The position numbers and the translations under genes were made by a program. The notes beneath the pieces are model-generated. The model was not told the DNA's origin. It made no database searches and saw only the letters and a list, made by a program, of their open reading frames with translations. From NCBI RefSeq assembly GCF_037038585.1, contig NC_092521.1:111192605-111256604 (forward strand): DNA of 64,000 nt. Direction: 5' to 3'. This stretch comes from Patagioenas fasciata (Eukaryota; Chordata; Aves; Columbiformes; Columbidae). This document shows positions 41,101 through 51,899 of the stretch, piece by piece; the stretch's first letter is position 1; every line of letters starts with the position of its first letter.

Positions 41101-43130
41101 TCACTACAGATGGTGGTGGTTGATGGGTGAAAAAGAGACGCTGCAAAGTTCAACTGTCCTCACTAGGGTCTGCCTCCACTCCCTCCTGCCTCCTCAGGAG
41201 CTGAATCCATGCTTCCTTTGACCACCAGATATGGCAGAACTTGCTCCCTTGCCATTTAGGGGCCACAGTGCACAGCACAAGCAGGAGTGTACACAGACCA
41301 CACACAGGCACAAGCCTGCTGCACCTGGCTGCATCCAGCCAAACCAAGATGTGGTTTGTGCTGTCTCCATGAGGCTTTGTACTTGCTCGTTGCTCCCCAG
41401 CAATCAGCGGGAGTGATTATTTTCCATGACTGCTCCTCTGAGACTGTTGGTGCACAGCTGCTGTTTGTGCTTCTGCACAGACCAGTGATGCTGCGCTGCG
41501 TGGAGAGCAAGGAGAGACACTTCTCTGCAATGGGCACACTGCACCTAGTGGCATGAGCGCGAAGAGCCTGAGGAATCAGCTATAAACATGGTTATTTTTA
41601 TATGGGAGACTCCTCTAGCCTTTCTTAGAAGCTGAAGTGGGCACCAGTGGCCAACATTTTGAAATCATGTTTTGCAAGCAATGCCCAGTCCACCAGTAAG
41701 GTAGACTTCTGGGTGCATGTGTTTTTTCTGTCGATGATGCCCATGTCAGCATTCCAGTGATCTTCAGAAGATATGTGGCTTAGGAAAAAAACATTCCTGA
41801 CAGAGCTCCATCGGGGTGTCATGAAACTGTTCTTATCCCCATTTCGTAGACGGAAAAGAGAGGCACAAACAGGGGCGATTTTCTCTAATTACTGGCAACA
41901 TACCCACTAAGGACCACGGCTTATGGTAACCACTTAAGGGAAGATGCTCAGTGGCAAAATGTTAAGGCCTATTATTTGACCAAAGTAACTACAGATTTTA
42001 CTGCTGAAGCAGGGACCTTGTAACTTCCATTTTTCTTATGTTTTTTTCTGCTGCTTGCACTATTAATGAAATCTACTTGTGGTCATAATTAACATGGATT
42101 ACAGACATGCAAGAGGAATTCTATGTGGACACAGACATAGACTGCACAAAAAGCAGCCTGCCTGACAATGCTCTCTCCAGCTTTGAATTCAGCAAGGAAC
42201 TTTCATCTTTTAATTTTTTTAATTTCACAGGCTGGGTCTTTTATGAAAACTCAGTGAGACATATTTATCACTGGTCATCACTTTTTCAATTCAGCTTTAT
42301 CTTTGGAAAGAAAGGAATCTTGCTTAAAGTCTCAGATTCTGCTTCATATTTGCCAGAGCCAAATGTAACTATAAGAAGGATATGGAGTCCTTTGTTTTTG
42401 ATTCTTCAAGTGCTCTGCTCCTGATACAGATAGCATTTTTGAAAATCATATTAACAAAGTCAATCTCTGTGCTCTTGGGAGGATACAGTCATTGCAATCA
42501 GTATCGTTATAACATTAATAAACTGGAAAGAACTGAATTACTTTTGATAAACACTACATATTCTCAATCAGTTGCCTGTTTAACCAAAGCAACAGATTCC
42601 GAGATCCCAGCATCTGCCAAATCAGAATGAGGGAGGTGCACTCTGGTGGCTTGAAAGCAAAGCACATCTCTTTGATCAGAAAGAAAACGGAAAAAATTAT
42701 TGCAAATTCTCTTCCTTTGTATTTTTCAGCATGAAGTGTCTCAGAAGAAAAATGTTTTCTTTGAGAAGTGATCTAAACCAATTCTTTGCACATTGGTACT
42801 GCTGGTTTTGCTGGTGAATGATCTCTGGATCTCATGTTCTTACTTATTTTTTTTTCCAAATAATTTATTGCCTCTATTGTTTGGGTTCATTATTTTTTCC
42901 TATTAGTCTTATATAGAGCAGATAAAAAGACACCTTATTCCTGAACCAAAGGAATCTAATCTGTGGAGGAGAAATCTTTTACTTCTAGGACCACACGTTA
43001 GAATCATACATTAAAAATTCCTGGGGACAGATTCTGACATTGTTGTCCAGCTGAGTCATATTCTTATAAATAACCTCAGTGCATAGAATGCTTTATCTTT
43101 TAGGGTAAGACACTCTTCTTACACCTTTTC
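38190..43130. other. AT-rich non-coding stretch
   Basis: No gene recognised. Clusters of overlapping short frames at 41190-41560 reflect a locally GC-richer patch. A 105-residue plus frame at 42107-42424 has no recognisable motif. Confidence 0.5.
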
Positions 43131-43133
43131 TTC

Positions 43134-43204
43134 CTCAACCAGGGGAAACTGAAAAATAGGATACTTGAATTTCTTTCAAACATAGAATCAGAGAATGGTT
43201 TGTT
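43134..43204 (+). repeat. Local duplicate, left copy (about 70 bp)
   Basis: Matches 44216-44282 at roughly 85%. Both contain 'ggaaact', 'ataggata', 'tgaat' and 'ctttcaaac' in order and run into a CR1-like 'agaatca..gaat' tail. Here the tail stops after about 20 bases. Confidence 0.75.
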
Positions 43205-44215
43205 ATTCTTCAAAACACCGTAGATGCTTTGCCTGATGTGATTATTGCTGAGTGGGAACAGTCAAAAGATGAATGAGTAGAAACTTCAGAACCCGACATA
43301 TTTAGAACAAACTTCTCCTGCAGAACTGGTCTATCCATTTTGAGCCTTAAGCTGTTCAGTATAGCCCATTTAAAACCACTATTCTTTGTATTTAATATTA
43401 ATTCCAGATTATAAAACAAAAACATACATCTTTCCAATAGCCTGTTCAAAATCCTTAGTTCTGTTGAAAGTATTTCACACCATGTGACCTACAGCTACAC
43501 CATAATGCAAAACAGAGCTGTGAGCTGTATTGCTGGACAAGCTGATGAGCCTGTATGATGGGGCTGGGAATAGCAACAGCATTAGTATACCTTGGGAAGG
43601 GATGTACAAGCTATGTCAGCTGTGTACGTAGGCACTGATTGTCCCTCCTACACCACAACACACATTGCATTTAATGTGCATATTCCTCTTGAGCCTCATG
43701 AGCTGGTTCCTACATTTAGGACACACAAAGGATTAATCAAGCTTATATCCAGGACATGGCAGACAGGACGCTTCTATATGCTTGTGCAGCAAGAACTCCT
43801 CCAATAGAACCACTCTGTAGAGACAAGCCTGTGCCCTTTTAAGAAACAAAGGGAAGCAGTCAAATGCTTGTGTGTTTAGAGGATCAGAATATACTAAGTA
43901 TATCCTAAATTTTCAAAATCATAGGATTAGTTTAAAAGGTTTGACACTTAAGAAAACAATAACATAGGACCAGTCTTCTGCCTAGTGATTTTCCAATGAA
44001 ACCTGATTAAAAAAAAAAAAAAAAAAGATTTCACATGATTCAGGGGTGAGGCTTTAGAGAAATCCTTACCTTTAAATATTGCACATTGACAACTCCACAA
44101 AAGCTTTTGTTTTGGGTCTTCTGCTCCAGAGCAGTTTTAATTTTGCTTTTCATACATTTAACCAGCACATTCAATATTAAATGAATCCTATACATTTCCT
44201 CCTTAATATGTATAC
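43205..44215. other. AT-rich spacer between local duplicates
   Basis: No gene recognised. An A-run of 18 lies at about 44009-44026. Confidence 0.5.
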
Positions 44216-44282
44216 TGTCCTCAGCCAAGGGAAACTAGAAGATAGGATAATTGAATCTCTTTCAAACAGAATCATAGAATAG
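44216..44282 (+). repeat. Local duplicate, right copy
   Basis: Partner of 43134-43204. It leads directly into the 3' end of the minus-strand CR1 that follows. Confidence 0.75.
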
Positions 44283-44712
44283 TTTGGGTTGGAAAGCACC
44301 TTTAAAGCTCATCTAATCCAACCCCCCTGGAATGAGCAGGGACATCTTCAACCAGATCAGGTTGCTCAGAGCCCCATCCAGCCTGGCCTGGAATGTCTCC
44401 AGGGATGGGGCATCTACCACCTCCCTGGGCAACCTTGGCCAATGTTTTAGCACCCTCATCATAAAAAATTTCTTCCTCATGTCTAGCCTGAATCTCCCCT
44501 CTTTTAGCTTAGAATGATCACCTCTTGTCCTGTCACAACAGGCCCTGCTAAAAAGTCTGTACCCATCTTTCTTATAGGTCCATTAGGTATAGAAAGGCCA
44601 CAATAAGGTCTCCCTGGAGCCTTCTCTTCTCCAGGCTGAACAACCCCAGGTCTCTCAGCCCATTCTCATAGGAGACCTCTGATCCTGCCCTGTGATCATT
44701 TTTGTGATCAAA
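44266..44712 (-). mobile_element. CR1 LINE, 5'-truncated 3' end
   Basis: The plus-strand text begins 'agaatcatagaatagtttgg', which is the inverted CR1 3' tail. It continues through 'caaccagatcaggttgctca', 'aatttcttcctcatgtctag' and 'ccaggctgaacaacccca', in the order of a minus-strand CR1 ORF2 end. Stops and indels break the frame. It is close in type to the CR1 copies at 18.5 and 55.0 kb. Confidence 0.9.
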
Positions 44713-44804
44713 AGATGAGCATCAACTGATTAAACTCAATTTACCACATTCATCAAATGTAATCTTAATTTTTGGCTGTAAACTCAACCTTGTTCCATGT
44801 CAGA

Positions 44805-45610
44805 ACTCATGTCTTCTGCTTCTGTGAAAGAAGAGCTGTCTCTCCATCTTGAATGTTTGCACCAACAGGGCATCTACGTTCTTAGATGACCTGCTGCTAT
44901 TTTCTTTGTACTGCCAGGGTGGGTTTGGCTTCATCTTCACCCACACACTTGGTGTCTGAGGTGAGAGCTGGCTAAGGACAGCCACCCCCACTAGATTCCT
45001 CAACCTCAGATGGAAAAAATGCCACCTCAAGGCCCCAGTAACCTTGGTGGTGCTCCGGGAGAGTCCAGTGGTCTTTGGTGCTGCTCTATGGTTTCTAGTG
45101 GTGTCCTTCGGTCTCCAACAGTCTCCAGCAGCGTCCTGTGGTCTTCAGTGGTGTCCTGTGGTCTTCGACAGTCTCCTGCAGTGTCCAATGGTGTCCTGCG
45201 GTCTGCAGTGGCTCCAAGGGACTCCTCCTGGTGCTCTGGGGATGCCAGCCAAAAGAAGATGGCAGCCCATCTCCTCACCTCTTTCCCAGGCCCCAGGGCA
45301 GAGGAGATGCCCCTGACATGAGGTGTGGGGGTGCAGGCTGGGAAGCCGGGCTCATCTATGGCTTGACGGTGGCTGATCTTCCTGCCCAGCCCACCGGAGG
45401 TGGCCAGTATGGATGCCCACCTCCGGCTACTGGCAGCTGCAGGGACAGTGCCATTTGGTAGGAGCTGCTGCTTGGAGTGTCCCTGAGAACCCCCAGTATC
45501 CTGTGGTGCCAATATCCTAGTATCAGGGAGGCATCAGCCCACAGCTTGGTCATCCTCATTGAGCTATTTATTAAATACAAAGAAAAAAAACAAAAACAAA
45601 CAAACAAAAC
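44805..45610 (-). pseudogene. Duplicated gene-like unit, copy A (unrecognised family)
   Basis: Minus-strand order is: an AATAAA (plus 45567-45572), an exon-like frame starting MRMTKLWADASLILGYWHHR and ending at 45356, then a decamer-repeat exon (WAAIFFWLASPE near 45255), then a block with VAFFPSEVEESSGG (about 45000). Copy B shares the first part and copy D the last. The expected donor after the first exon-like block reads ATAG|ATGAGC instead of ACAG|GTGAGC, so it is lost. The last block has internal stops in the frame that is more open in D. The protein family is not recognised. Conservation of frame-like peptides between copies suggests descent from a coding gene, but a non-coding duplicated unit is possible. 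Confidence 0.5.
45061..45220 (+). repeat. 10-bp tandem repeat, copy A (16 units)
   Basis: Sixteen consecutive 10-bp units of the type GTSTCCAGTG, all in register with no indel, for example GTCTCCAACA, GTCTCCAGCA, GTCTTCAGTG and GTGTCCTGTG. On the minus strand the units read as a roughly ten-residue periodic peptide (LETVGDRRTP type), because three units make ten codons. Confidence 0.9.
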
Positions 45611-45619
45611 ACACTTCAA

Positions 45620-46755
45620 AAGTGTAGAAGAATTGGGGTACCATTTAAACATCTCAAATATATACAATGAAAATACATAATTTATATGAAACTCTGAAAA
45701 GTGTCAGCAACTTGTCAGCAACTATTTATATTCCAAAGCATTAAAACTAGAAGGTTACAAATGCAAACTGTCCCACATTACCCCAAGATTAGTTCAGCAG
45801 TTGAATTACTGTTTACATTTAGAATAAGCAAACTGCAAGCAATGGTACATGATGGCCAAACATTTCTCAGCCTCCTCTAACGGGTGTCAGATGACTCTTG
45901 CACTACACTTGGCATGCAAGGACTTCAAGATAATGATCTAGAAGGAAGAAATCAACACCACAGGATATAGATAGAGCACAGTGAATTGCCATCACCCTTC
46001 CCATTAGGTGCCCGTTAAACTGGGCCTTAGAATGCGCTCCTGGGTCACGTGCATATGGATCTTGCTCATGTGCATCTGGACCTTGCTGCTTGGAAGTACT
46101 GAGCAGCTACAAACCCATCTGAAGTACATCTCAAGTACTGGTACTCAGCCCTCCTGTAAAGATCACTTCAGTCTGGAATTGAAACACATTCAAAGAACTT
46201 AGTTCCAAATAACTAAGCAGTTAGGTTTCACTGACACCTACAGGCAGTCTGTGGTGGTAAGTTTTACAGAGTTACAGACTATAATTATTTCCTAAAAGTG
46301 GATATGAGTGCTCTTTAAAAAAAAAAAAATAAAAATTTGAGAACTTTGCAATTTCATTAAATTACTGTGTTAATAAGGTCCATCTGCTACTGAGTACAAT
46401 TGTGTCACAGAGAAATACAGCAGACGATTGCAAAATATACCTCCAGAAATGGCCACATTTTGTGCCTACAGTTTGGATGTTCTAAAAGACAAGACGGGCT
46501 CACTACAGCTGCTCACTACAGAACAACTTTCAGCCAGAAATGAGGAGTAATAGCAGAGTTCCAAAAGATTAGACTCTGAATAACAAGCATACCTTGTAAG
46601 GTCTCTCAGCATCAAGTATGCTCTTCTAGTAGGCCATGTTTCTTTGCATCGTTTTATCATCTGGATGCTTCAGAAGAAAGGTGTGAGCTGCTGCAATAGC
46701 TTTTGGAAGGTTATGAGCCTAAAGAGGGATCAGAAGAAGTGGAAAGGGGAAAAAA
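45620..46755. other. AT-rich non-coding stretch
   Basis: Starts with an A/C-rich run (to about 45615) next to copy A. An A13 tract lies at about 46317-46329. No gene recognised. Confidence 0.5.
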
Positions 46756-46756
46756 A

Positions 46757-46832
46757 GGTGAATTGGGAAAAAAAAGTCAAATTTTCCCAGTTTTGTCAGC
46801 AAACTTTCCTGTAGCTTCTAGATTCCCTACTT
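46757..46832 (+). repeat. Short duplicate, left copy
   Basis: Matches 47588-47662. Both contain 'aattgg', an A-run, 'ttcccag', 'ttttgtca' and 'caaactttcct' in order, about 830 bp apart. Confidence 0.75.
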
Positions 46833-47144
46833 CTCCTGAAACCATAGTCTCGGCAGTTACAATGGTATACTAGAATTGTTAGAATTCTTCTAAGTATTAC
46901 TACTAGATGCATCACTGACAACATGGTGGTTTTTTTAATGTTAAACCCTATTATTGTCGCAGATAGCAGAGATGATGATTGTAAGTTAAAAAGAAGGCTT
47001 TTTTCCCCTTCTTCCTGCCCTGTTCATAATGCTGACAAGGCACAAGCATATACTGTTAATCCTGTGTGGATTAATCTCTCAGCAGTTACTGAGGCAAACC
47101 TATATCTACTGAGCAGGAGCCATCACTGCCCATGTTTACATGGT

Positions 47145-47520
47145 GGTTGTGTCACTTCTTGGCCCAGCAGCACACAAGACAATATTCCACTAATGTCTCT
47201 TCCTGATGGTGTTACAAAGTTAGAGCAAACAGCATGGACTTGCTCCATAATTGTGTCCTAATGTACTTGAAGATTTCCTGTACCTGTTTTTAAACTAACT
47301 TTAAACACCATTAGAGATCCTTTGTGAAGTATGTATTCCTCATCTACAACTGCATGTGCCAAATGCACTTCCGTGTGCAGGCACTTATATTTTTTATTTT
47401 CATATTTACGTATTTTTATAAACTATTACAGTCTGTATACATTTAGGAAGAGGGAGAAAGAAAGAAAAAGTCTTAAGTACTTTTAAAATGTGAAAACCTT
47501 TTCCCTTGTATGCCAAGATT
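47145..47520 (-). repeat. Duplicated block, copy 1 (partner 52550-52930)
   Basis: Shares long runs with 52550-52930, including 'cacttcttggcccagcagca', 'agagatcctttgtgaagtat' and 'gtgccaaatgcacttc'. Overall identity looks like 85-90%. In both places it leads into a decamer-repeat segment of the gene-like family, so the two blocks form one larger duplicated unit. A minus frame beginning MEQV.AVCSNFV is shared by both but is not recognised. Confidence 0.85.
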
Positions 47521-47580
47521 CAGCTCCAGTGGTGTCCTGTGGTCTCCAACGTTCTCCAGCGGTGTTCTGTGCTCTCAGTA
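47521..47580 (+). repeat. 10-bp tandem repeat, fragment A' (6 units)
   Basis: Six in-register 10-bp units such as GGTGTCCTGT and GGTCTCCAAC, then an abrupt switch to an A-run. It is a remnant of the family unit with the rest deleted. Confidence 0.85.
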
Positions 47581-47587
47581 AAAAAAA

Positions 47588-47662
47588 AGTTAATTGGAAA
47601 AAATAGCCAAAGTTTCCCAGATTTTGTCAACAAACTTTCCTCCAGCTTCCCTTCCTGGCTGT
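47588..47662 (+). repeat. Short duplicate, right copy
   Basis: Partner of 46757-46832. It begins right after the decamer fragment A'. Confidence 0.75.
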
Positions 47663-47669
47663 CCCAAAA

Positions 47670-49522
47670 CTATGCATTTCCAGTCAGCCAGGTGGTGCTA
47701 AATGCAAAGGGAAATCTCAGCAGCACTTTCCTCAAATGTCTGGTTTCTTTTGTGCTTTATGCTTTAACCCTTTTTGTTTGTAGGCTGACTTCTCTCTCAG
47801 TTTTGCTTTGTCCATCATTCACTCTTGGTCTCAGCTTTCACTGCTAAAAAAAAAAAACCACCAAGTAAACTCAGTGGCTATGAGAAGGCTCCCTCCAGAA
47901 GAGCAAGTAGCAGCACAGGAATATCCAATCCCATGATCTGAGATGTGGCAAAATTTCACTGTTGAATCCACCTGAGTAAACACACGGTCACACTACAAAA
48001 ATAACATAAAGTGTTTCCCTCTGCCTGCTTGCTATATTATACTTGCGGTAGGGAGTGTGGGACAGGTGACATTCCTTTCTGCAGGAAATCACCAGGAAAA
48101 AGTCCTTTGTACACAGTAGTCTGGAACAGTTTGTACCCCTAGCAGGGCCATTCAGAATGGAAAGAGAAGAGCTCAGGCCTGGACTACAATCTAATAAGGA
48201 AAACAATAGGAAAAACTGACACTCAAGGCAAAACCACCCATTCACACTACACAAACCCACTGCAAATGTGACTGAAAAACAGTTGAAAGGGTGAGGAAGG
48301 GATTTCTCCAATTTCCCTCTCACATTCCTATTTGCCAGTTACTTTATTAGAAATGGGAAGTAGGGATGATTTTGGCTGTGATCCATACATTGCAAATTTT
48401 GTACATATCACAAGGTGGGGAGGAAGAGTGAAAGACAAGAAACGGAAACATTCAAGGTGATGTCATTTTGGTACCCGTACGGGGCTCTGAGAATGCGAGG
48501 AGTGCCTGTCCACTCCATCCTTCAAAAGAAGTGTCCCCCATTTGATACCTTCTGCTCAGGATGTGCTGAGGCTTCAATGCATCATAGAAAGGGAAGTTCT
48601 TATGTAGGATCTTAGGGATGGTTTTTAACGCACAGAATTATGCTGGTGTGATCCTGTACATGCAGATGCTGTTGGTGTTTTATGAGAACACATTTCTCTG
48701 CACCTGTTTGTGTGACCTGAGAAAACCATTGAAGATTTTAATGAGAAAGCAGCACTCCTACAAATAGGACACCACAACAGTCAAGATGCTCTGTGTTTCC
48801 AAGCTGCAATCTCAAAAACAATGCACAAGCATACAACCCTCTATAACGGATACTGGGCTATATAGGCAGTGAAGCTGTAAAAGAGAAAACCATGTAACCA
48901 AAGAGTTCACTGTTTCCTCCCCTCACACATCCTATTTCTTTGAAATGCAAGTCATTGCAGTATCGGCGGGTATTGCATGAGGGACAGACCTTGATTCAGA
49001 GAACAGATGATGAAGATGAGAAGGATGGAGACAACTGTCAGTTAGGTCCTGGACAGAAGGATGACAAGTGAGAAGAATGGGATGAAATCTGTTAAAAGAG
49101 TGTCTTCAGTCTTGGTGGACCCAAGGGCAAAAAGTAAATAGCATTCCAGGGCTAGCATCAGTGTCACGCTCCAGCAGCCAATTTTTGCTTGATTCCTTCT
49201 GGCTGCTGTAACGAGACTGGAGTTTTGCATCGGGCTGTCTCCGAGTTGCCGGCTGGGGGCTGCTGCACTTGAAAGAACTGGAGCAGAAAAGAGCAAGAGA
49301 GGAAGATGGACATGCTGAGGGAGAGGAAGCAGCAAAGAGCGCTTGCAAGAGCAGAGCATGACATGAATGGTCGGGAAAAGGTTTCTGAGGAAAAAGAAAG
49401 TAAGGTGGGTGGAAAGACGAGAGGGGCAGGGTAAGAAACAACACAACCACAAGCCAAGGAGGCTGTGGCCAGTGACTGGGGGTCTGGGAATAACTGGAGA
49501 GGTTGATTGAGGGGACGTGCTG
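47670..49522. other. Stretch without a recognised gene
   Basis: Several overlapping minus frames at 49042-49520 are hydrophobic or serine/proline-rich in all three frames and look compositional. A minus-strand pyrimidine tract ending CTGCTCCAG lies near 49282 and could be an acceptor for the CpG-island gene candidate, but no single frame downstream is convincing. Confidence 0.4.
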
Positions 49523-49827
49523 TGTTGGAACGATAAAGGACTCAGCACTCCGATTCAATGTGAATCACGCAAAAGCCATTTATTACAGAAACATGTCTCC
49601 TTATATACGCAACTATTCTCTAATCACGAATCCACGCTCCAAGCATGGATTCGCTAAATGAGTATCATGGGCAGTCCACATGCTGGAGCCCCACCGATGA
49701 TAGGTCCGACGACTCACGCCATGCTGAGGCCCTGTTAATGAAGAAACGCCCCTCTTTCTCACAGCAGATTCTGTTCTCAGCTTCTTGAAGTGGCCTTGAG
49801 ATTCCTTTGGGCCTGACTAATTCAACA
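49523..49827 (-). mobile_element. Solo LTR, ERVK-like, minus orientation
   Basis: About 305 bp with palindromic-type ends: on the minus strand it begins TGTTGAATTAGTC and ends CGTTCCAACA. A TATA box, TATATAAG, lies at plus 49600-49607, and AATAAA lies at plus 49579-49584. The short U5 side ends in CTTTATCGTTCC. The close TATA-to-AATAAA spacing is the layout of avian ERVK or alpharetrovirus-type LTRs. The right end could be 49830, since CAACA is followed by another ACA. No retroviral genes flank it and no clear target-site duplication is seen. Confidence 0.75.
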
Positions 49828-49830
49828 ACA

Positions 49831-50390
49831 TATCTCCTTCTAACGAAACCCCTTCACAGTGCTGGATGAGTTGTGGAACAACCGGTGAAGAGTGAACTGA
49901 TGGCAGAAGGTAGGAAGGGCACAAGACAAGGCAGACAGTTGTGCCATTTGTGTGTGACATGAGGTGAGTGAGAGAGAGAGGCTGAAACATTTGACAGGAA
50001 GAAGAGGTTGAAGTGCAGGGTGGACAGACGGGGAGGGCAGCGACTGTGGAGCCCAACCATGGAGGGGAAGGAAAGGAGGTGAGGCAGACAACAACTAGGG
50101 CTAAAGTGATGTGGAGAAGGTGATGAGGAAGAAGGCCACAGTGCTTGGAGGGCCCAGTGAGAGGTCAGCGCAACAGGAGGTTTTTCCAGCATTGCGTCCG
50201 CGGGGCACCCGCCTCCATCAAGGCTGTGCAGGGACATGTCACTGTCCCGCTCCACCCCAACTGTGACAGGCATGCTTGGCTTGGCTGAAGGGTGACACAG
50301 CACTAGGCAAGAACCTGCAGAGTCGAGGCTGGACGGGGAGCACAAGCAGGGCAGAGAGATGGGACAGGAGAGAAGGGAAGAGGGATGAAG
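49831..50390. other. Purine-rich stretch between LTR and CpG island
   Basis: G/A-rich on the plus strand, with a short (GA)n at about 49971-49980. Minus frames near 50180-50290 read MSLHSLDGGGCPADAMLEKP, which could be part of a downstream exon of the CpG-island gene candidate, but no acceptor joins it in phase. Confidence 0.35.
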
Positions 50391-51130
50391 GGCCGGGCCT
50401 CACCTTTAAGTAGGCAAACTGCAGGCACTTGTAGGGCTGGTGCCGCTGGAAGTCCTCGAGCAGGTCGCGGCCGGGCTGTGCCTGGAGGAAGGTGGGCAGC
50501 CCGTTTGCAGCACCGCAGGCACTGGGCCCGCCGCAGCACCCCGGCCAGGAGTCGCTGCTCGCCCACCTCTCCCCGGCGGGGGCTGCCCGGCGGCGCTGCA
50601 GCTGCGGTGGCCGAAGGCCTCGCTGTCGCGGAGCAGGCGATACAGCTGCATGCGGACCTTCGGTTCGCTGACGCTCTCGGGCCGGGTCTCGGTGCTGGAC
50701 TGGCCCAGGCCGTAGCAGTGGGCGGCATCAGCTCGACCCGCGGAAAGCTGCGGGAGCTGTAGCGCTCGTACTGCGCCCCCGCCGCCCACAGCAGCGCCGC
50801 CAGCGCCAGCCGTATGGCTGCGCCGTCGGCCGCCGCCTGGTCACAACATCGACCCCACCGGGAGACGGGAGCGGCGGAGCCGGGAACGGGAGGGGTAGCG
50901 GCCGGGGCTGAGGGCGGGAGCGAAGGAGGGGGCGAGCGGGGCCGGAGCAGAGCCACCGCGGGGTGTGTGTGTCCGTGGGGAAAGGTCGGTGGAGCGGAAA
51001 GCGGGCCCGGGCCGAGGCAGGGGTTTCAAGGCGGTGCTGGGAGCTGTGCGGGCCCGTGTGTACCTACACCAGCCTGAAGGTGCCTCCTCGGGAAATCTGA
51101 GAAGGCGGGGTTCCGGTCCCTGCTGGGATG
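50380..51130. promoter_or_regulatory. CpG island
   Basis: About 750 bp of very GC-rich, CpG-dense sequence, the only such block in the window, contrasting with AT-rich DNA to the left. CpG islands in bird genomes usually mark promoters. Both a minus-strand exon candidate (inside it) and the duplicated unit B (just to the right) could use it. Confidence 0.65.
50404..50862 (-). CDS. Candidate first-exon region of an unrecognised gene, frame broken
   Basis: On the minus strand the coding look passes through different frames. AAIRLALAALLWAAGAQYER near 50815-50760 is followed by SEPKVRMQLYRLLRDSEAFG near 50680-50615 in a second frame. NGLPTFLQAQPG...CLQFAYLK is then read in a third frame at about 50506-50404. 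The last segment stays open for 34 codons and ends exactly at a codon boundary on the strong donor AAG|GTGAGG (intron starts at 50403). The first piece is hydrophobic and could be a membrane segment. At least two indels are needed to join them, so this is either a pseudogene or a region with sequence errors, which are common in GC-rich DNA. I do not recognise the family. Confidence 0.4.
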
Positions 51131-51430
51131 AGGGACCTTCCGGAGACACCCGTTTGCTTCTGTTCCTTTTCGTTTGGGGCACTTGCCCCTTCCCTCTTGC
51201 CTTGGCTTTGTCATGATCCTAAAGGCTCCTCACACACCCTGTGGAAACTGGCCATGTGAGTGGCAATGCGTGTGGGGACATCTCCAGCCTCCTTTTGGTC
51301 CCTTTGACCCACCGTTGTGGTCTGCAGCCCCAGCGCATCTGGTGCTGGCTTGTCGGCTGGGAGAAGCATCTTCCACCTCCTTGGGCGGGAGTGGGTGGAG
51401 GTGTGAGAGTACCTTTCTGTCCTGCTAAGG

Positions 51431-51540
51431 TGATGTGTCTCCAGCAGTATCTTGCGGTCTCCAGCGGCATCCTTCCATCTCAAATAGTCTCCAGTGGCAC
51501 CCTGTAGTCTCTGGCAGTGTCTGGTGGTGTCCTGTGGGCT
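51431..51540 (+). repeat. 10-bp tandem repeat, copy B (about 11 units)
   Basis: Units such as CTTGCGGTCT, CCAGCGGCAT, CCAGTGGCAC and CTGGTGGTGT keep a strict 10-bp register, more diverged than in copy A. Confidence 0.8.
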
Positions 51541-51895
51541 CCAAGGGACTCCTCCTGGTGCTCTGGGGCTGCTGGCCAGAAAATGACAACCGATCTCCTC
51601 ACCTCTTTTCCAGGATCCAGGGCAGAGGAAATGCCCCCTCATGAGGGATGGGGCTACAGGGCAGGAAGCCGTGCTCACCTGTGGCTTGACAGCGGCTGAT
51701 CTCCCACCCAGCCCGGCGGAGGTTGGTGTGATGCCACCTCTGGCTGGTGGCCATGCCGCCCCTTGATGGGAGCTGCTGCCTGGAGGGTCCCTGAGAGCCC
51801 CCAGCATCCTGTGATGCCAGTATGCCAGTATCAGTGAGGCATCAGCCCACAGCTTTGTCATCTGCATTGCACTATTTATTAAAAATAAAATTTAA
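51431..51895 (-). pseudogene. Duplicated gene-like unit, copy B (unrecognised family)
   Basis: Matches copy A over the exon-like block and decamer repeat. On the minus strand an AATAAA (plus 51875-51880) is followed by MQMTKLWADASLILAYWHHR, then a donor ACAG|GTGAGC that is intact here, then the decamer block. The long minus frame 51211-51867 (218 residues) runs through all of it without a stop, reading through the donor. It ends in sequence from the CpG-island side that is not shared with other copies. Family and function are unknown. It is the least damaged of the A/B type copies. Confidence 0.5.
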
Positions 51896-51899
51896 AAAA

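Noticed and set aside
42107..42424. A 105-residue plus-strand frame
   Set aside because: AT-rich and phenylalanine/serine-heavy without motif. Expected by chance in 64 kb.
49042..49548. Overlapping 100-168-residue minus frames
   Set aside because: All three frames are open because of pyrimidine-rich composition; one frame runs into the ERVK-like LTR.
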